A model generated the notes under the pieces. The model had not been told where the DNA came from. It saw only the letters and a program-made list of their open reading frames with translations, and ran no database searches. This document shows positions 11,774 through 24,363 of a stretch of DNA of 64,000 nt, piece after piece. This DNA comes from Artocarpus heterophyllus. Lineage: Eukaryota; Streptophyta; Magnoliopsida; Rosales; Moraceae. Position 1 is the stretch's first letter. Each line of letters starts with the position of its first letter. A program made the position numbers and the translations under genes. Location: contig CM046341.1 of NCBI GenBank assembly GCA_025403435.1, positions 21,723,460 through 21,787,459 on the forward strand, given 5' to 3'.

Positions 11774-13643
11774 TTTTCTCGAAATCTCAGAACCAAAAGT
11801 TGAAGACTTAGGCAGTACGGACACCCAGTTGCCGAAGAATCAGGAATCAAATGGCGACCTCGAATGGATTGGAATTAGATTGGTTAGCTTTTTTACCACC
11901 TATTTAATATAAATAATTAAAATTAAACAAATGATAATTTATAAGTGATAACTTGAGTTTAACTAATAAACTTGAAAAGTTTATAAATATTAAACTTAAT
12001 AAACTTAAATTTATTATTGATAAATAATTATTTGGCTGGTTTTAAAAAGTTATAATGATTTATTTTTTAAAAAAAATTATTTTTAAAAAGACCATTTTAT
12101 GTTCTTATTTTCAAGACCATTTTACATTCTTATCTACATTCAGTCAGCTCTCCCTCCGCCAGTGTCCCTCTTGAGATCTCAAAAGCAAAAGCTGAGGATT
12201 TTCGTTTTTCTTTTTTTTTTTTTTTGGTTTTGAGGAGTTGAAGATTTTCGTTTTGTTTGTTTTATAAGCCCTTGGCACTATTTTTTCAGATTTATATCAT
12301 TTTAATATCTAATTCTCTTCTCAGGAATTTTTCATGCTTTCTTTTATTATCTCAGTTAAGTTATTAATTTCTTTTTTTATTTTTCTAAAGAGCTTGGGGT
12401 TTTCCTATTTTCTTTTATTGGTCATTTTTTATTTTTTTGAATTTTTAGGATCTATATCTCGTAAAGTTACTATCCATTCGCTATCTCCAACACATTAAGG
12501 CAAATAACATACCCACTTAACTGTAACGGTCTTCCTTTTTTTATCCTCTTCTAAGTCAACAGTTTTTCCTTTTGTCAATTACATCATTCCTATAAATATC
12601 TTTACGTATATTTGAATTTGTCACCTGGTTTTGCTAAACATTGTGCTGGAGTTGTACTTAATTAAGGTGTTTGGGACAGTTATTTGAACCATCGGTTTGG
12701 CTTTAAAAATATAGCACATGAGAGTTTTACACCATAACTATTTGTTATAACATGTGAGAGTTTTACATTGTTCACAGTTTAAACCATTGTTTTAAGTTTT
12801 AATATTCCATTGCTGAAGTTCTTAAGAAAATAGAAGTACTTTTTCATCAGGCCTAGAAGCTATCAACTTGAACCCGCAGTTAGAAAAATAAATAAATAAA
12901 TAAGTGATCTGGAATGATTCATAAGGAAGCAGAATGACTGCTTTACCAATAGTCGAGACGGTAAGATGTTTCGGCTTGTATTCTTGCTACAAATATATGA
13001 GAGTTAGCGTTCAGAGTGTTGACATATACTATGATGATGTATCACTTTGTGGTTTCTTGTTGCGTTGTGCACATTTGATTGTCTATATTTAAAATCTTTC
13101 TTTACCTTGATATTTATCATCATGCTTTCTGCTCTGTAGAAGCACCAAGCATGTAAAGGAATTGGAGGAGAAGAGCATACAGGGCCGCAGTTGTTGCTTG
13201 AGTCGAAAGCCTGTAGAGTCGTAGAAATTAATTTCAGGTCATGTAAAGAATTTGATAAGGAATAACACAGTCTAAGTAACCAATTTATTGGTCGCCATTT
13301 ATGAAACCTCGCTTTGGTCCGTGTTAAGAACTCTGAAAGACCATTGGATTCTAAAATTCGCGCACCTTTCTTTCTTTCTTTCTTTTTTCTACACATCTTT
13401 CGCTTCTCTTTGCTTTTCTATCAACGATGGAAGGATGTTCGAGTGTGAATTCGACAAAATTAATCGAAGGTGTGCATTATGATCTCACATGATATCAGCT
13501 AGGGTAATCTAAAAGTTCATGGCTCATTCATAATTGTTCTAAAGTAAGGAAATCCAAAAAAAGAAATAAAAAATCTAGAAAAGTGGAGTTCCATATTTCG
13601 TTGCAAAGATAGAATACCAAAGAGCTGTATTGCATGCGTAAAT
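11774..13643. other. Intergenic, no gene supported
   Basis: AT-rich DNA with poly-T runs (for example 12211-12225) and a TTTC microsatellite at 13367-13387. Short open frames here (13004-13396 on minus, 13288-13482 on plus) have no recognisable domain and look like chance. The first part may contain the PPR promoter (minus strand), but no clear TATA box can be assigned. Confidence 0.6.
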
Positions 13644-14861
13644 TCAGGCAACAAGATCACGCTGAGCAGGATGGCCATTAAAGGCTGCATCAAAAGAAAT
13701 GAGACTGCCGACATGGACGATTGACTGAAACCGAACATCAAGCCCTTCAATTCTAAACTCCTTAAACTCTCCACTTCCTGGATTAAAAGAGACCAAACAT
13801 CTACCGTCATATTGAAGCAAAATCTGATATTCACCCTTTAAACTGCACACAACTCAGAAAATTTGTTTCCGACTTCCGTCCAAACTGAATCTTAAAGGAG
13901 GATGGGGTATTGTCAAGCCCTGTGGGACATAAGAAGGAATGACAAATTCTCTAGTCCAGGACTCCTTCACATTGTAGTTCTTCAAAACCCATATCTCATA
14001 TTCCCAACCTCGACACGAGACCACAACCGAAAGACGATTATTTAAGGCCACAATATGCCTGATAAACTTGTTCCGATCTAAACCACTAGGTTGAGGAATG
14101 GCTTGGACTTCGTCAGTAGCCAAGTCAAACGAAATAATATCATGGCGACTTTCTTTTTCAACCCTGTCGGCCACTGAAGATTTCCAGTCACCAATACGTC
14201 TAACACCAGATAAGAAAGCCAAAAAGGTATTTGACCTACATATCTCCACTCAGTAGTGCCCAAAGTGAGGATATAAACCTAAGATTGTTTAAAGGCTGCC
14301 CTGGTAAAATTGTTTCCGTCTGTGTAATATACTATCTTTATTACTTTGTATTCCTTAGTCCTAAAATGGAATCCAAATCCAAAAATGAAATGATAAACTT
14401 GGACAACCTCTCGTATTCTCTTGTAAAAGGGTTGTATATGAAAAGTGGATCGTTACTTGGATGGCTATATAAATAGAGTAATCCATTACAAGAACCTACA
14501 ACATCGTAGTGAGGTAATATAAACTCACTGGGAATGTCGGGAGTTCTTGTCAACGGTATGTCGTTGTCAGGGCTGCTTAAATCCACAACGTTGAGCTTGC
14601 TGATGGGATCCTCAGAGAAGCATACAAGGCATGGATCGTATTTAGTTGCGCACAAAAGATGCATTGCAATTGACAGTGGATGTCCTAACGGAGTGAGTGC
14701 CAAAGTTGGGGGACTAATTTGCATTGGACGAGAGAGGTTATGGGCAACCACGAGAGAATGTCAAAGAAGACATCATGAGGGAATGCTTCCATAGAGATGA
14801 CCGGTTGAGCTTCGACTTTGCTTTGGTTTATGTTGTTTTCTTTGTCACCATTTGATTCCAT
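13644..14861 (-). pseudogene. F-box associated (FBA-type) protein pseudogene
   Basis: The minus strand from ATG at 14859-14861 gives a short acidic leader and then an F-box (residues about 24-60: MEAFPHDVFFDILSWLPITS...W..L), the part that binds SKP1 in SCF ubiquitin ligases. The following sequence matches the F-box associated domain: DVVGSCNGLLYLYSH, DPLFIYNPFTREYERL, a GFGFH...KEYKV block, and DIISFDLATDEVQAIPQP. It most resembles the plant family typified by Arabidopsis At3g07870. The frame is broken by frameshifts near 14690, 14385 and 14170 and by stops near 14281 (TAG) and 13854 (TGA). The full length, about 400 codons, is normal for the family. There are no introns. I regard it as a decayed host gene; its substrate cannot be guessed. 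Confidence 0.85.
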
Positions 14862-15798
14862 GAAGTGAAGACATTAGTTAAGATGTTTTGAAGCAATGTG
14901 GACGGAAAAGATAGTGTAAGATTGGAAAAGGAACAAGCTGCTTGCTTGGTAAGGAGGCTATCTATCATCTCCCAGATCTAATATCATACTGGACTGCCTT
15001 GAATAGCCATGTAGTGGATAAAGCAAGAAAAGTATTTCGATCCTCTACTTATTAACGATGTAAACAATGGTTCAAAAACAAAGAAAAATTTACTTAATCT
15101 TTTATTGTAGCTACGTGTTAATTCATAAATTGTAGTCTTGTTTCTCATTTTAAATATCATCTTTTTTTTTTTTTTGAGGGTAAGAACTCCTTTTTATTCT
15201 TTAAAAAAAAAAAAAATCCTTGGGGCTTTTCTATAGACCTAATGCGTGGACCTCTTTCCACATTGTTTTTTTCTCTTGCCTACACCAAAAATTGATCAAA
15301 GTGGGATAATTTCTACGCTATCCCTGTCATGAATTGTTAAAATACAATGTGTACCACATCAGTTTAGGGGACAAGGATAGAAAAACAAACAATATTATTC
15401 CTCACCAACTGTTGGTGATGCATCCCACAAGTGTAAATAGCATTTTTCAAAGCAAAAAGGGTACAAAGCGGTGCAACTACGAATAGCAAGAGATTGTTAA
15501 CTCAATTTTGTCTACTTGAGGAAACAATTAGAGGTGACAAAGGAGCAAAAGAAAATTTTCAAAAACTGGACGAGTCTCACGATGGCCTTATATTCCTGTG
15601 CAGTACTTAATTCAACCAAAATTTTTCTTCCTTTCATGTCAACATTCTCCATACCGCAATTGGATTGTTATTGCGGTTGTCAACCAAAAACCACAATACC
15701 TAATTTGAACTAAGAAAATTACAAAAACATATGTACACGTACATCTATTCATAGCTGCTGTTGGTCCCCCACATTACCTACAACTTCTAGTCATTATG
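14862..15798. other. Intergenic, no gene seen
   Basis: AT-rich spacer between the F-box pseudogene start and the PRD1 stop codon, with poly-T (15164-15176) and poly-A (15202-15215) runs. The ORF at 15516-15713 on the plus strand shows no domain. Part of it is presumably the PRD1 3' UTR. Confidence 0.6.
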
Positions 15799-18700
15799 TT
15801 ATGCCGAAAGAGCACTAATATGTTGTCCTTGGCTTTCATCTTGTACTGTCGAAGTTCTAAGAAACAACTCTATTTCTCTCAACAGACTTTTATTCCCAAA
15901 ATGTAAGTCAACAAAATCACTATCTTGAGATGACTTTAACATCAAGAAAATGAGATACTCACGAACTTCACCCAAATCACCCGACATGGTGACCGCCTTC
16001 TTTATGTGCTCATCGTGACTATCACCTTTGGCGTTATCAGTGTATAAATGTTTTCTGCATGCCTGCAATATTTTAAAAAAAAATGGAATTGTGTTTCTTA
16101 TAAATTAGTCAACTTAAAAAGCTACCAAAATTATGATTATATGTGACTGAATGGTCTGGCATAAAAGAAAACATGGCAACCAATGATCGTTAAATCTCAC
16201 CCAAACAGAGATAAAATCATCTATTATTGGCTTTAAGCCGTCAAATGCACCCAAGGGCAGAAAATTTTTTTATTCTATGTTATGTTTTCCCTTTGTAAGA
16301 GTAACAAAGACCAAACAAAAGCATCATAAAAGGTAAGAGTGTCACCTGAAGGACCTGATGTAAACGTGCAATCTGTTCTGTCTTCAGGAACCCACAGTTC
16401 AGCAGCTCTCGGAATAGAACTACAATCTCCAAAGTTACATTACTGGTTGTAAGGTTTTCAATTATGCCAGATATGCAGGGATCATCAAACACAGACCTCA
16501 TCCAGCGAGGAAGATTCTCCAGTTTGAGCAATGCAAGAGCTACATAAATTGCAGGATTGTGATTACTAATGAAGGCTTTGGATGCTAAAGATGGAATTGA
16601 TAAAGACATTGCAAGCTCTTCTACAATCAGCCTACTCCAGTTGTTCTTTCCAATCACACTTGCATCCTCCGAATCCAGCATTTCATGCCCAAAAATCATC
16701 AATAGACAAAGGCTGCAATTCACAGCCACCCTTTGGTCACTGTAGAAAACCAATCCCTCTAATACTGTTATTACAGACATTAAGTACTCAACTGTGCACT
16801 TAGCTCCTCGCTTTCTGTATTTCTCTGGTGCGCTATTTCGGCAAATAACTCCAGCAAACAGTGTGAAGCAATGAGCTTGACCTGAGGAGAACCAAAATAC
16901 ATTAATCTGCACAAGTCATGGCAAGAAATTCCAAGCAAGGAAAGTGGCTGTGTTCTATCTGGAGGATCAAAGAAACTCTGCCAATCCAGACTCCCTGGTA
17001 GAACAGCACGCAAACTAGAGAAAGAAGTCATGCATCAAATAGTTAGTACCACATTAATGAATTAAGAACTTATAGCAACCTTTTAACTTAAAAAGTTACC
17101 GTAGTACCAACCTTTTTAAAGAGAAGTAATTTAGTAAAAGCACAGATTCTAAACGCTGCCCATAGCTTGTTCCCTCATCATGGTCAGCAAGAGCAGGCCC
17201 ATTTCCGCATGCTTTGTGAATCATGCTGTCGATTATTGAGACCACAGAAGAATTGAAAAGAATAGTTTTTGCAGCTTCCATGAGTGCCTTGGAGGTAGAG
17301 TGGTTCAAAGCCAAGGAAAGAATGCCAATGACTAAAACATTATCATGATTCCATCTGCTCCCAGGTTCTGTGGTGATAAAGTACTCCATCAACTGCCAAA
17401 AGAAAAAGAAGAAAATTTGATTATCTGATGGTTGCCTAAAACTGCAAGCAAAATGGGTTTAACAAAAATAGTTTTCCACCTTTGTAATCAACTGCTACCC
17501 ATATTTCGTCGTCAGAAAGAGTTTCAGGGTTCGCTGAAGATAGTAAATTAAAAATCAAAACTAACAAGGGTGTCAATGTCTGTGATGTTAATGTGTGTAT
17601 CCTCTCATTGAAAAAAGTATGGATCGCATTCCCGATACCATTCAAGCATAGTTCGTCTGAAGCAGCTGGAGAAATGCCAACAATTGCTGTCACAAGACTT
17701 AACAAAGAAATTACATCACTCTCTCGAACTTCTTCCTTGACGAGCTTTGTCCATAGGCAAACAAGTATTCTTGCCCCATAGTTATCTCCTGAGCCTACTA
17801 GCTCTGCAACTGATTGTACACTTATAGTATGCCTATTTTTTTCGGGGAATGTGGTGCCAGAAATAAATGAGATATTACTTCTGCAAAGTTTCAGAATCTG
17901 ATCAGAAAGTGGCTCACTAAATTTCTCTTGCTGGAACAACCATTTCAACGATATAGGATGAATTCTTGCCGAAACTAAATCCCATTCATTGCCATTAACT
18001 AGGTGGAATAGGATCCTGTCAGCTTCTGGACTGTATGGGATTTGGTAGCTCACCTTGGCAAGGCCCCTATAAACACCATAAACATACAGAAGTCTCATCA
18101 CTGAAGATGAATCAGTGGTCCGCTGTCGGAAATCAATACCATTGACAAGAATATATTCTTCCAGAGAAGCTAAAACAAGCTTATCATCTGCAAGCCTGGG
18201 AGAGTAGTTAAAGATCAGATGAGGGACAGATGCCGATTGTAAAGTAGTTGAGGATGAGATAGGGGATACATGCCAATGGTAATTGCACTCTAATAAAGAC
18301 ACAGGTTCAATTACCTTTCATCATATAAAGAACTAGTGTATAAGATTGTCAAAATGGCTGATTGAGAATAAGACAACTCCAAATTGTAGGAGCTCTTTTG
18401 CCCAAGTAGAAAGAGTAAATCAATCGGGGTCCAATGGCAGACTTAAAGCAGCATCTCTAATGGATTGGCCAGAATCGTCTCCAAGGATAACATCCACTAG
18501 CGAGCTGAGTATCATATATACCTTCCACTTCATCTTATCCGTGGGAAATAAGCCCAAACATCCAAAGCAAAGAGTGAACCAAGAGGAAGAAACCAGATTC
18601 TCTGCAAATTGTATAGTTTGTGTGTCAGAATCCCAAAGCAGTATTGAATGGAAAGTTTCCAGTATCCCCAGGACAGTTTCCTCTTCTATTTCCTTGAAGA

Positions 18701-21700
18701 AAGTTATAAACCAAGGTAACAAATGTATTGCACATATATCCTTAACAGCATTCCGTAGTTCTTCATTACTGGAGTTGGCAGAGTTTTCTTCATGGGTGTA
18801 GGCATAAACCTCCTTAAGCAAGGGCAGAGAATGCAAAAGTTGACTGGAATTTTTTTCGGAGACACTGAGACAAGACAATACAGCATGTTGTGATGCTTCT
18901 TTAATTGATATTTCCATACTCAATGTCCCATGAGAAGATGGAGATCTTAAAAGAGAGACAAAGACTGACAAAGCCATCATAAATGTCTCTGGGAGCATGC
19001 CCATCTCTCCTTTGGCATGCTTTTCAAGCATCCTTGTCAAGACAATCAATAGCTGCTCTACTTGAGAGGGAGATGGTACTCCAGGACAATCAGCAACACA
19101 ATCCAAGATGAGCTTTAGTGTCTGAACTTGAACTGGATGAAAAGGTATTTCAGCTACGTACTGTAGTACTGGAATCAGGGTTGTAAAACCAACGACAAGC
19201 CTCTGTTTGAATCCCTGCTTAGCTATAGATAAAAGATCAAGTACCTGGAGGCAAGAGCTGACTAATGGATCCTTACACTCTGTTCATCAATGAAGTTTAT
19301 TAGCTAAAACTACATTTTGCATATAGAGAACATTATGCAGGACTAAGCTAAATAAATTCTGAGGCTCAAATGTTAGAGAAATTTATCACACTTTGCAGGA
19401 ATTCATGAGATAATGGTTACGTTTATGATTTCAAAGCAACCAGTAATAAAACAACTGAGGGAAGCAGTAGGAAACAGTGCAATTTTTCCTATGAAACCAC
19501 TCATTTTGATCAGCATGGGCGTCAAACGCAACAGAGTTTCCTGATAATTGGCTATGCACAAATACCAGTCAAATTTGCACGCTTAAACCAAACATAGTGT
19601 TTGTTATTTACTACGGTCAAGCAATTTATCTCACCTGACAACCTTAGTATTTCAAACACATAATCCGCAATATTTTCTTCAACCAGAACTTGGATCTCTT
19701 TGCTTGAAGTACCTTCCCAAGTCAAGTAATAAAACAACAAATTTACTGTACTGAATTGGACTTGGCTATCTGTTGACAGTAGTGAACCTTTGATGGCCTC
19801 AGCAAATAAGATGTTCAAAGGAGATCCATCTATTCCATCCTCTGTTTCTTGCATTAAGCTATTGGATTCATAGGAATACGTGCTATTGCTAATAGTGTTG
19901 ACTGAATATGCATTTCCAAAGAACCCCCTCTGTGCCAATACTGTCAAAAGTGCTGAACAAGTAAAATTGAGAATTTCAGTTGTCAGAAGATAGGAATGAT
20001 AAAAAGGGCAATGATATGATGAGCTGGGTTATAAGTTAAAGGTTGTCATAAAATTTTGTTGTATCCTTACACAAGATAAAACATTGTAAATGAATAACCT
20101 AGTGTTGCGAAAAACAACACGCTGGAATGATTACAAAACTCTTAAATCTCCATAAATTAGTCCTCTCATTCTGAGTAAGAAATGAGCTCTAAGCTGTGGA
20201 AGTAAAAGTGTATGGAATTTTAGATGTAAAGTCAGGGGATAAACTAGCTATATGATGGGAAATAACTAAGTTAGGAGAGATTCATCAAAAAACTCACGAA
20301 CAAAAAAAATTGAAACTAAAAATACAGAATAAGTTGATAACAAACCTACACAATTCAACCGGACATCATCACTTTGGGTCTTAACAAGGGCTTCCATTGA
20401 CAAATGCAACATCTTATAACGAAAGGTGGGTAAAATATCAGTTCCATCACCATCCTCGGATGAGTAGTGGAGAAGAGACAATTTGTACAGAACAAAAAGA
20501 ATCTCTCCACGGATGTCATCTCTGTAATTGGAGTGAAAAAGAAAGAAGAGGAATTTTAGATAGAAATAATGATTTAGCAAACAACAAAACAAACAAAAAA
20601 TGACAGTTTTTTGACTTCTTGATGAGCTTAAGGCCTTACTTAGGCAATTGCAGACCTCCAACAAGATTTGAAATGAGACCATACTTATCCTTGATGTGAG
20701 CATAAGGATTATCCTTCTGATATTTTAAGAGAATGCCTAAGCAGTGAAGCTGCACTTTCAAATATCCAAAAAAATAAATAAATAAATAATATGCTTCAGT
20801 AAATTAGATCACCAACTCTTAGAACAAGCAGTACAAGCGCCAGACCGATTGATTCAAACTATTTTTCCTGTGCTTTGATAAATTAACAAATTGCATTTCT
20901 AGTTGATTCTCGAGAAAAAAGAAAACCAGAAAAAAAAAATTGTAATATTGATTAAACACAAAATATGGCAGAATTACCAGTTGCATTACCTCCAATCTGT
21001 TGCAATTCTAATAAATTTAGAGGAAAACTAAACGAAAATTTTATCTACGAAATTAAATAAAATTTCCAATGGCATTCAAAATCCAAATCGAAGATACTCA
21101 TTACTTTTCGTTTCCATTGTCCAGCAACAAATCAAAACATCAAACGGTAAAATATGACAAAATTCTCAGAAATAAAGTTCAGAATGCAAGAAACAGAAAA
21201 AAATTACCATGTAGACCTGACGGCAACTCCATGCCAAGGCACCGGAAGAAAGCAAATCGGAAACCCTAGCGATGAAGTTTCCATGAACAAAGGAATCCGC
21301 GGTCGCGCAGAGAACAGATACGAGGTCCAGAATTTGGCGAGCGATCGGCTCGTCGTCGAAGGAGGAGAGGGCGCGGACGAGAGGAGAGACGAGGAGGAGA
21401 GGGTGGAAGGTGAGGAGGGAGCGGAGGAACTGAGGCTGAGAGAGAGCTTGCGAGAGCTGAGAGAGAGCGTAGGAGACATGAAGAGTGGGGGAGAGAGGAT
21501 CAGAGATGAGATTTGAGAAGCAGAGGAGGCAGATGGAACCGCCTTCTCGGGTGCGGAGGATGAGAGTGGACCTGTGACCTTGAGAGCAGGTCGTTAATGG
21601 CGGTTCGCTGGAGACGGAGTCTTGTAGCTCTTCGTCGTCGTCGTCGTCGTCGTCGTCGTTTTCGTGTGGTTCGTAGTAGTCTGGAAGCTCCTCTGTGTCG

Positions 21701-21711
21701 TAGAAGTACAT
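15799..21711 (-). CDS. PRD1: PRD1-like meiotic double-strand-break protein, nine exons, frameshifted
   Basis: Exons with GT-AG borders: 21208-21711, 20640-20749, 20346-20521, 19635-19952, 18315-19279, 17480-18195, 17112-17392, 16346-17014, 15799-16062; 4,003 bases, about 1,334 codons, close to the Arabidopsis PRD1 length. PRD1 (Putative Recombination Initiation Defect 1, similar to animal MEI1) acts in the nucleus with SPO11 partners to start meiotic recombination. Diagnostic stretches: CSQGHRSTLILRTREGGSIC and LCFSNLISDPLSPTLHVSYA in exon 1, LHCLGILLKYQKDNPYAHIK in exon 2, RGEILFVLYKLS in exon 3. An Asp run (GAC repeat, 21635-21660) follows the chosen start MYFYDTEELPDYY; an ATG 36 bases upstream is possible. 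Three single-base homopolymer indels break the frame: about 18425 (extra C), 17480 (extra A at the splice edge) and 16803 (missing T). Either recent decay or assembly error; all other frames and splice sites are intact. Gene identity is secure, activity is not. Confidence 0.9.
21635..21660 (-). repeat. Trinucleotide repeat coding for poly-Asp in PRD1
   Basis: A (TCG)n run on the plus strand, GAC on the coding strand, gives eight consecutive Asp residues in the acidic N-terminus. It is a likely length-polymorphic site. Confidence 0.85.
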
Positions 21712-22869
21712 CGTCTCCTTTGATCGGAATCGAGAAAGCGCGCGCAAGAAAGAAAAATAGAAGCAAAGGAAATTTTTTAATTTCAGCGCGTAAACCCCAT
21801 CGGTTTTTTTTTTATTTTTTTATAGTGCAGTACGGAAAACGTTGAGTGTGCCTTTTCCTCAGCATGGGGGAACAGCAAAATTTTAAAAAATTTTTTTAGT
21901 AAAAAGCGAGTTTTAAAAATATTAATTGTAAATAATATATTTATTGCTTAAGTAATTTATTTACGATATAAATAAAAATTATTTACGCTGTAAATATTAA
22001 AATAGATAAATTATTTATATTTTAATTTTTTTTATAAATAAAAATTATTTACATAAAAAATAAAAGTGTAAATAAATTTTTTATGCTATAAAATTTGATA
22101 TTCACTACAAATGTTATCAAAATCTAATATTTCTTGCAATTAGTTTTGAAAAAAAGAACATATATTACAATTTCACCTTTGGTCTTTTCGCCTAAGGCCT
22201 CTTTAAAAATAACTAGTTTAGTTATGTGCAATGTATATATATTTGTAATTGAAGCTTTTATTACATAAATTATGAATAAAAGACTCAATTAAAGAAAAAC
22301 ATTGTTTAGAGATTTTAAAAAAAAAGCACAAATAACTTTTGAAATATGCGTTAATTTTATTTTGACAAAACTATTTCGAAATTTATAAAATATACAATTT
22401 AGATCTCTTAGTTAATAAAGATTATTTTTAGACGAAATTTAATATAGGTATAACGGGTAGGGTTTTACAAGGAGTAAAATAGTAAAGGAAGTAAATAGAG
22501 TTAAAAAACATAATTTTTAAAAAGAGGAACAAATTTGGCTCGGTAAGACAATTTATTTTTTTTTAATTTCAAATACATATTTTTAAGGATTTTTTCCAAT
22601 ATCGTTTTTTATTGCTTTATCTTTTTCAAAACTCTCATGTGTTATTGTTGCATTTGATTTTGTTTTAAAATTGATAACTGATTAATTACAAAATCAGAGT
22701 TGTATTTTTTATTAACCAAGTAATTTTTTTATTGAGTCCTTCAATCCTAATAAATTAAACTAAAAATATTGTGACATACACATAAAATTTTGACTATGAA
22801 AGTAATGAAAGAAATTAACCACAATGTAAGTTAAAATTGGTCACAAATAATGAGATAATTCAAGGGAAA
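21712..22869. other. Upstream region of PRD1, AT-rich, no gene
   Basis: This is the 5' side of PRD1. It is strongly AT-rich after 21880, with many short A and T runs. The plus-strand ORFs at 21154-21516 and 21597-21845 lie on the antisense of exon 1 or its leader and are compositional shadows. No TATA box can be assigned confidently. Confidence 0.6.
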
Positions 22870-23480
22870 AAGTTGATATTGTAGGCTTAAGAATTCTATG
22901 AGAGAGACCAATAAAGTTGAAATAGTGAGAAAATGAAAGATGAAGCAAAAGAAAAAAGCTAGGAGAATATTTGGGGTAAGAAGCCATAGTAGATAAATGG
23001 ACAAAAAAAGAAAAATAAAGTAAAACATCACAAAAGAAAGAAAAGAAAAAAAAAAGGTAAAGTAATGAATATAAGAGAAAATGGAAAAAAAAAATAGACT
23101 TTAAAGAAAAAAATAAACAAAGACTATGGTAAAACACCAAAAAAAAGTAAGAAAGAAAGAGAAAAAAATAAAATATCAAAAATTAAAGGAAAAAATAAAA
23201 TATCATTTTGTAAGAGAAAAAGATAGAGTTTTTTTAAAAAAAAAGAAAGAAAAACACCAAAATAATGGAGTTAAAAAAAATTCCAGTATGAGACTAATCA
23301 ATCTCCTAAAAAAGTCAAAAAAAAAAAGGAGAAATGGTGAGAAAAAACAAAAATGAAGTATTGATGATGTAAACTAAAAAAGGAGGGAGACAAAAAAAAA
23401 AAAGAGAGAGAGAGAGAGAGATAAGAAAGGCAAAAAAATTAAAAAAGAAAAGAAAGGCAAAAGGGGGGTTTTATGAAGGC
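22870..23480. repeat. Purine-rich low-complexity tract
   Basis: For about 600 bases the plus strand is almost only A and G, with many AAAAG and GAAA units and a (GA)n run at 23404-23420. ORFs on both strands in this stretch, Lys-rich on plus and Phe/Leu-rich on minus, are consequences of the composition and not genes. Confidence 0.8.
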
Positions 23481-23686
23481 TAAAACTGGTCATTTTGAAA
23501 GACCAAAAAATGAATAGTGCATAAGAGATGCACTCTTTTATTATAATTTAAGGATATTAGACACATCAAGGTAATTTGGGTCGTGTTCATGTCAACCTAA
23601 ATTTTCATGTTGAGTTTAAGTCAACCTATGTCTCATCCATATAATGAAAAGGTTACTGATATTCGTATTGTTATAACTAATATAAG

Positions 23687-24137
23687 CAATATAAGTATTG
23701 CTTTACTTATTTAATTTGCTTTTTAATATTCTACTTTGTGAATTTAGGCCACAAATAATATATTTTTTATTTTATTTGAAGTAACTTTGTTAGATTTATT
23801 CTTTTAAAATTGTTTGTCTATATTTTTTATATTTTTTTAATTAAAAAATATAAGTATTGCTTTACTTATTATTTGTAACTTTTATTTTATAAGTAACTTT
23901 TATTAAAAAATATATTGCTTTACTTATTATTTGCTTTACTTATTAAAAAATATAAGTAACTTTTATTTTATATTTGTCAATATAAGTATTGCTTTACTTA
24001 TTTAATTTGCTTTTTAATATTCTACTTTGTGAATTTAGGCCACAAATAATATATTTTTTATTTTATTTGAAGTAACTTTGTTAGATTTATTCTTTTAAAA
24101 TTGTTTGTCTATATTTTTTATATTTTTTAATTAAAAA
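23687..24137 (+). repeat. Direct duplication of about 160 bp
   Basis: The segment beginning CAATATAAGTATTGCTTTAC at 23687-23847 recurs at 23978-24137 with essentially one T-run length difference. The 130-bp spacer carries shorter copies of TATTGCTTTACTTATT, so the whole block looks like a small local amplification. No coding potential. Confidence 0.9.
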
Positions 24138-24355
24138 TTAATAAATCAAGTTGATTTCGTATCAATCATGTCATCGAGCTAGGTTGATTTCGAGTCATGT
24201 TCTTGCATTGAACCCAAATTGCCACTCTTAAGACACACTATGATCTCAATTTAAAAAATGATCTCAATTCTTTTTTATATAGAATTAAGTCCTAATCTTT
24301 TGAGAGCACTAAAAAATGCTTAAACTCAGGGTTTTCTTTCCTTACTTTGCCTAAG

Positions 24356-24363
24356 TGTGTCGC
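24356..24363. repeat. 8-bp target duplication of the hAT-type MITE, left copy
   Basis: TGTGTCGC occurs directly before the element and again at 24928-24935 directly after it. An 8-bp duplication is characteristic of hAT transposases. Confidence 0.88.

Noticed and set aside
13004..13482. ORFs on both strands downstream of the F-box pseudogene
   Set aside because: No domain, low complexity at one end (TTTC repeat), no splice or promoter context.
15799..21711. Calling PRD1 simply a pseudogene
   Set aside because: Three homopolymer indels without any nonsense codon or splice loss may be sequencing errors, so it is listed as a damaged coding gene.
21154..21845. Plus-strand ORFs rich in Glu/Arg opposite PRD1 exon 1
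   Set aside because: They are antisense shadows of a GC-rich exon with repeats; they have no domain and no codon signal of their own.
22831..23356. Phe/Leu-rich and Lys-rich ORFs on both strands
   Set aside because: Products of the purine-rich low-complexity tract.
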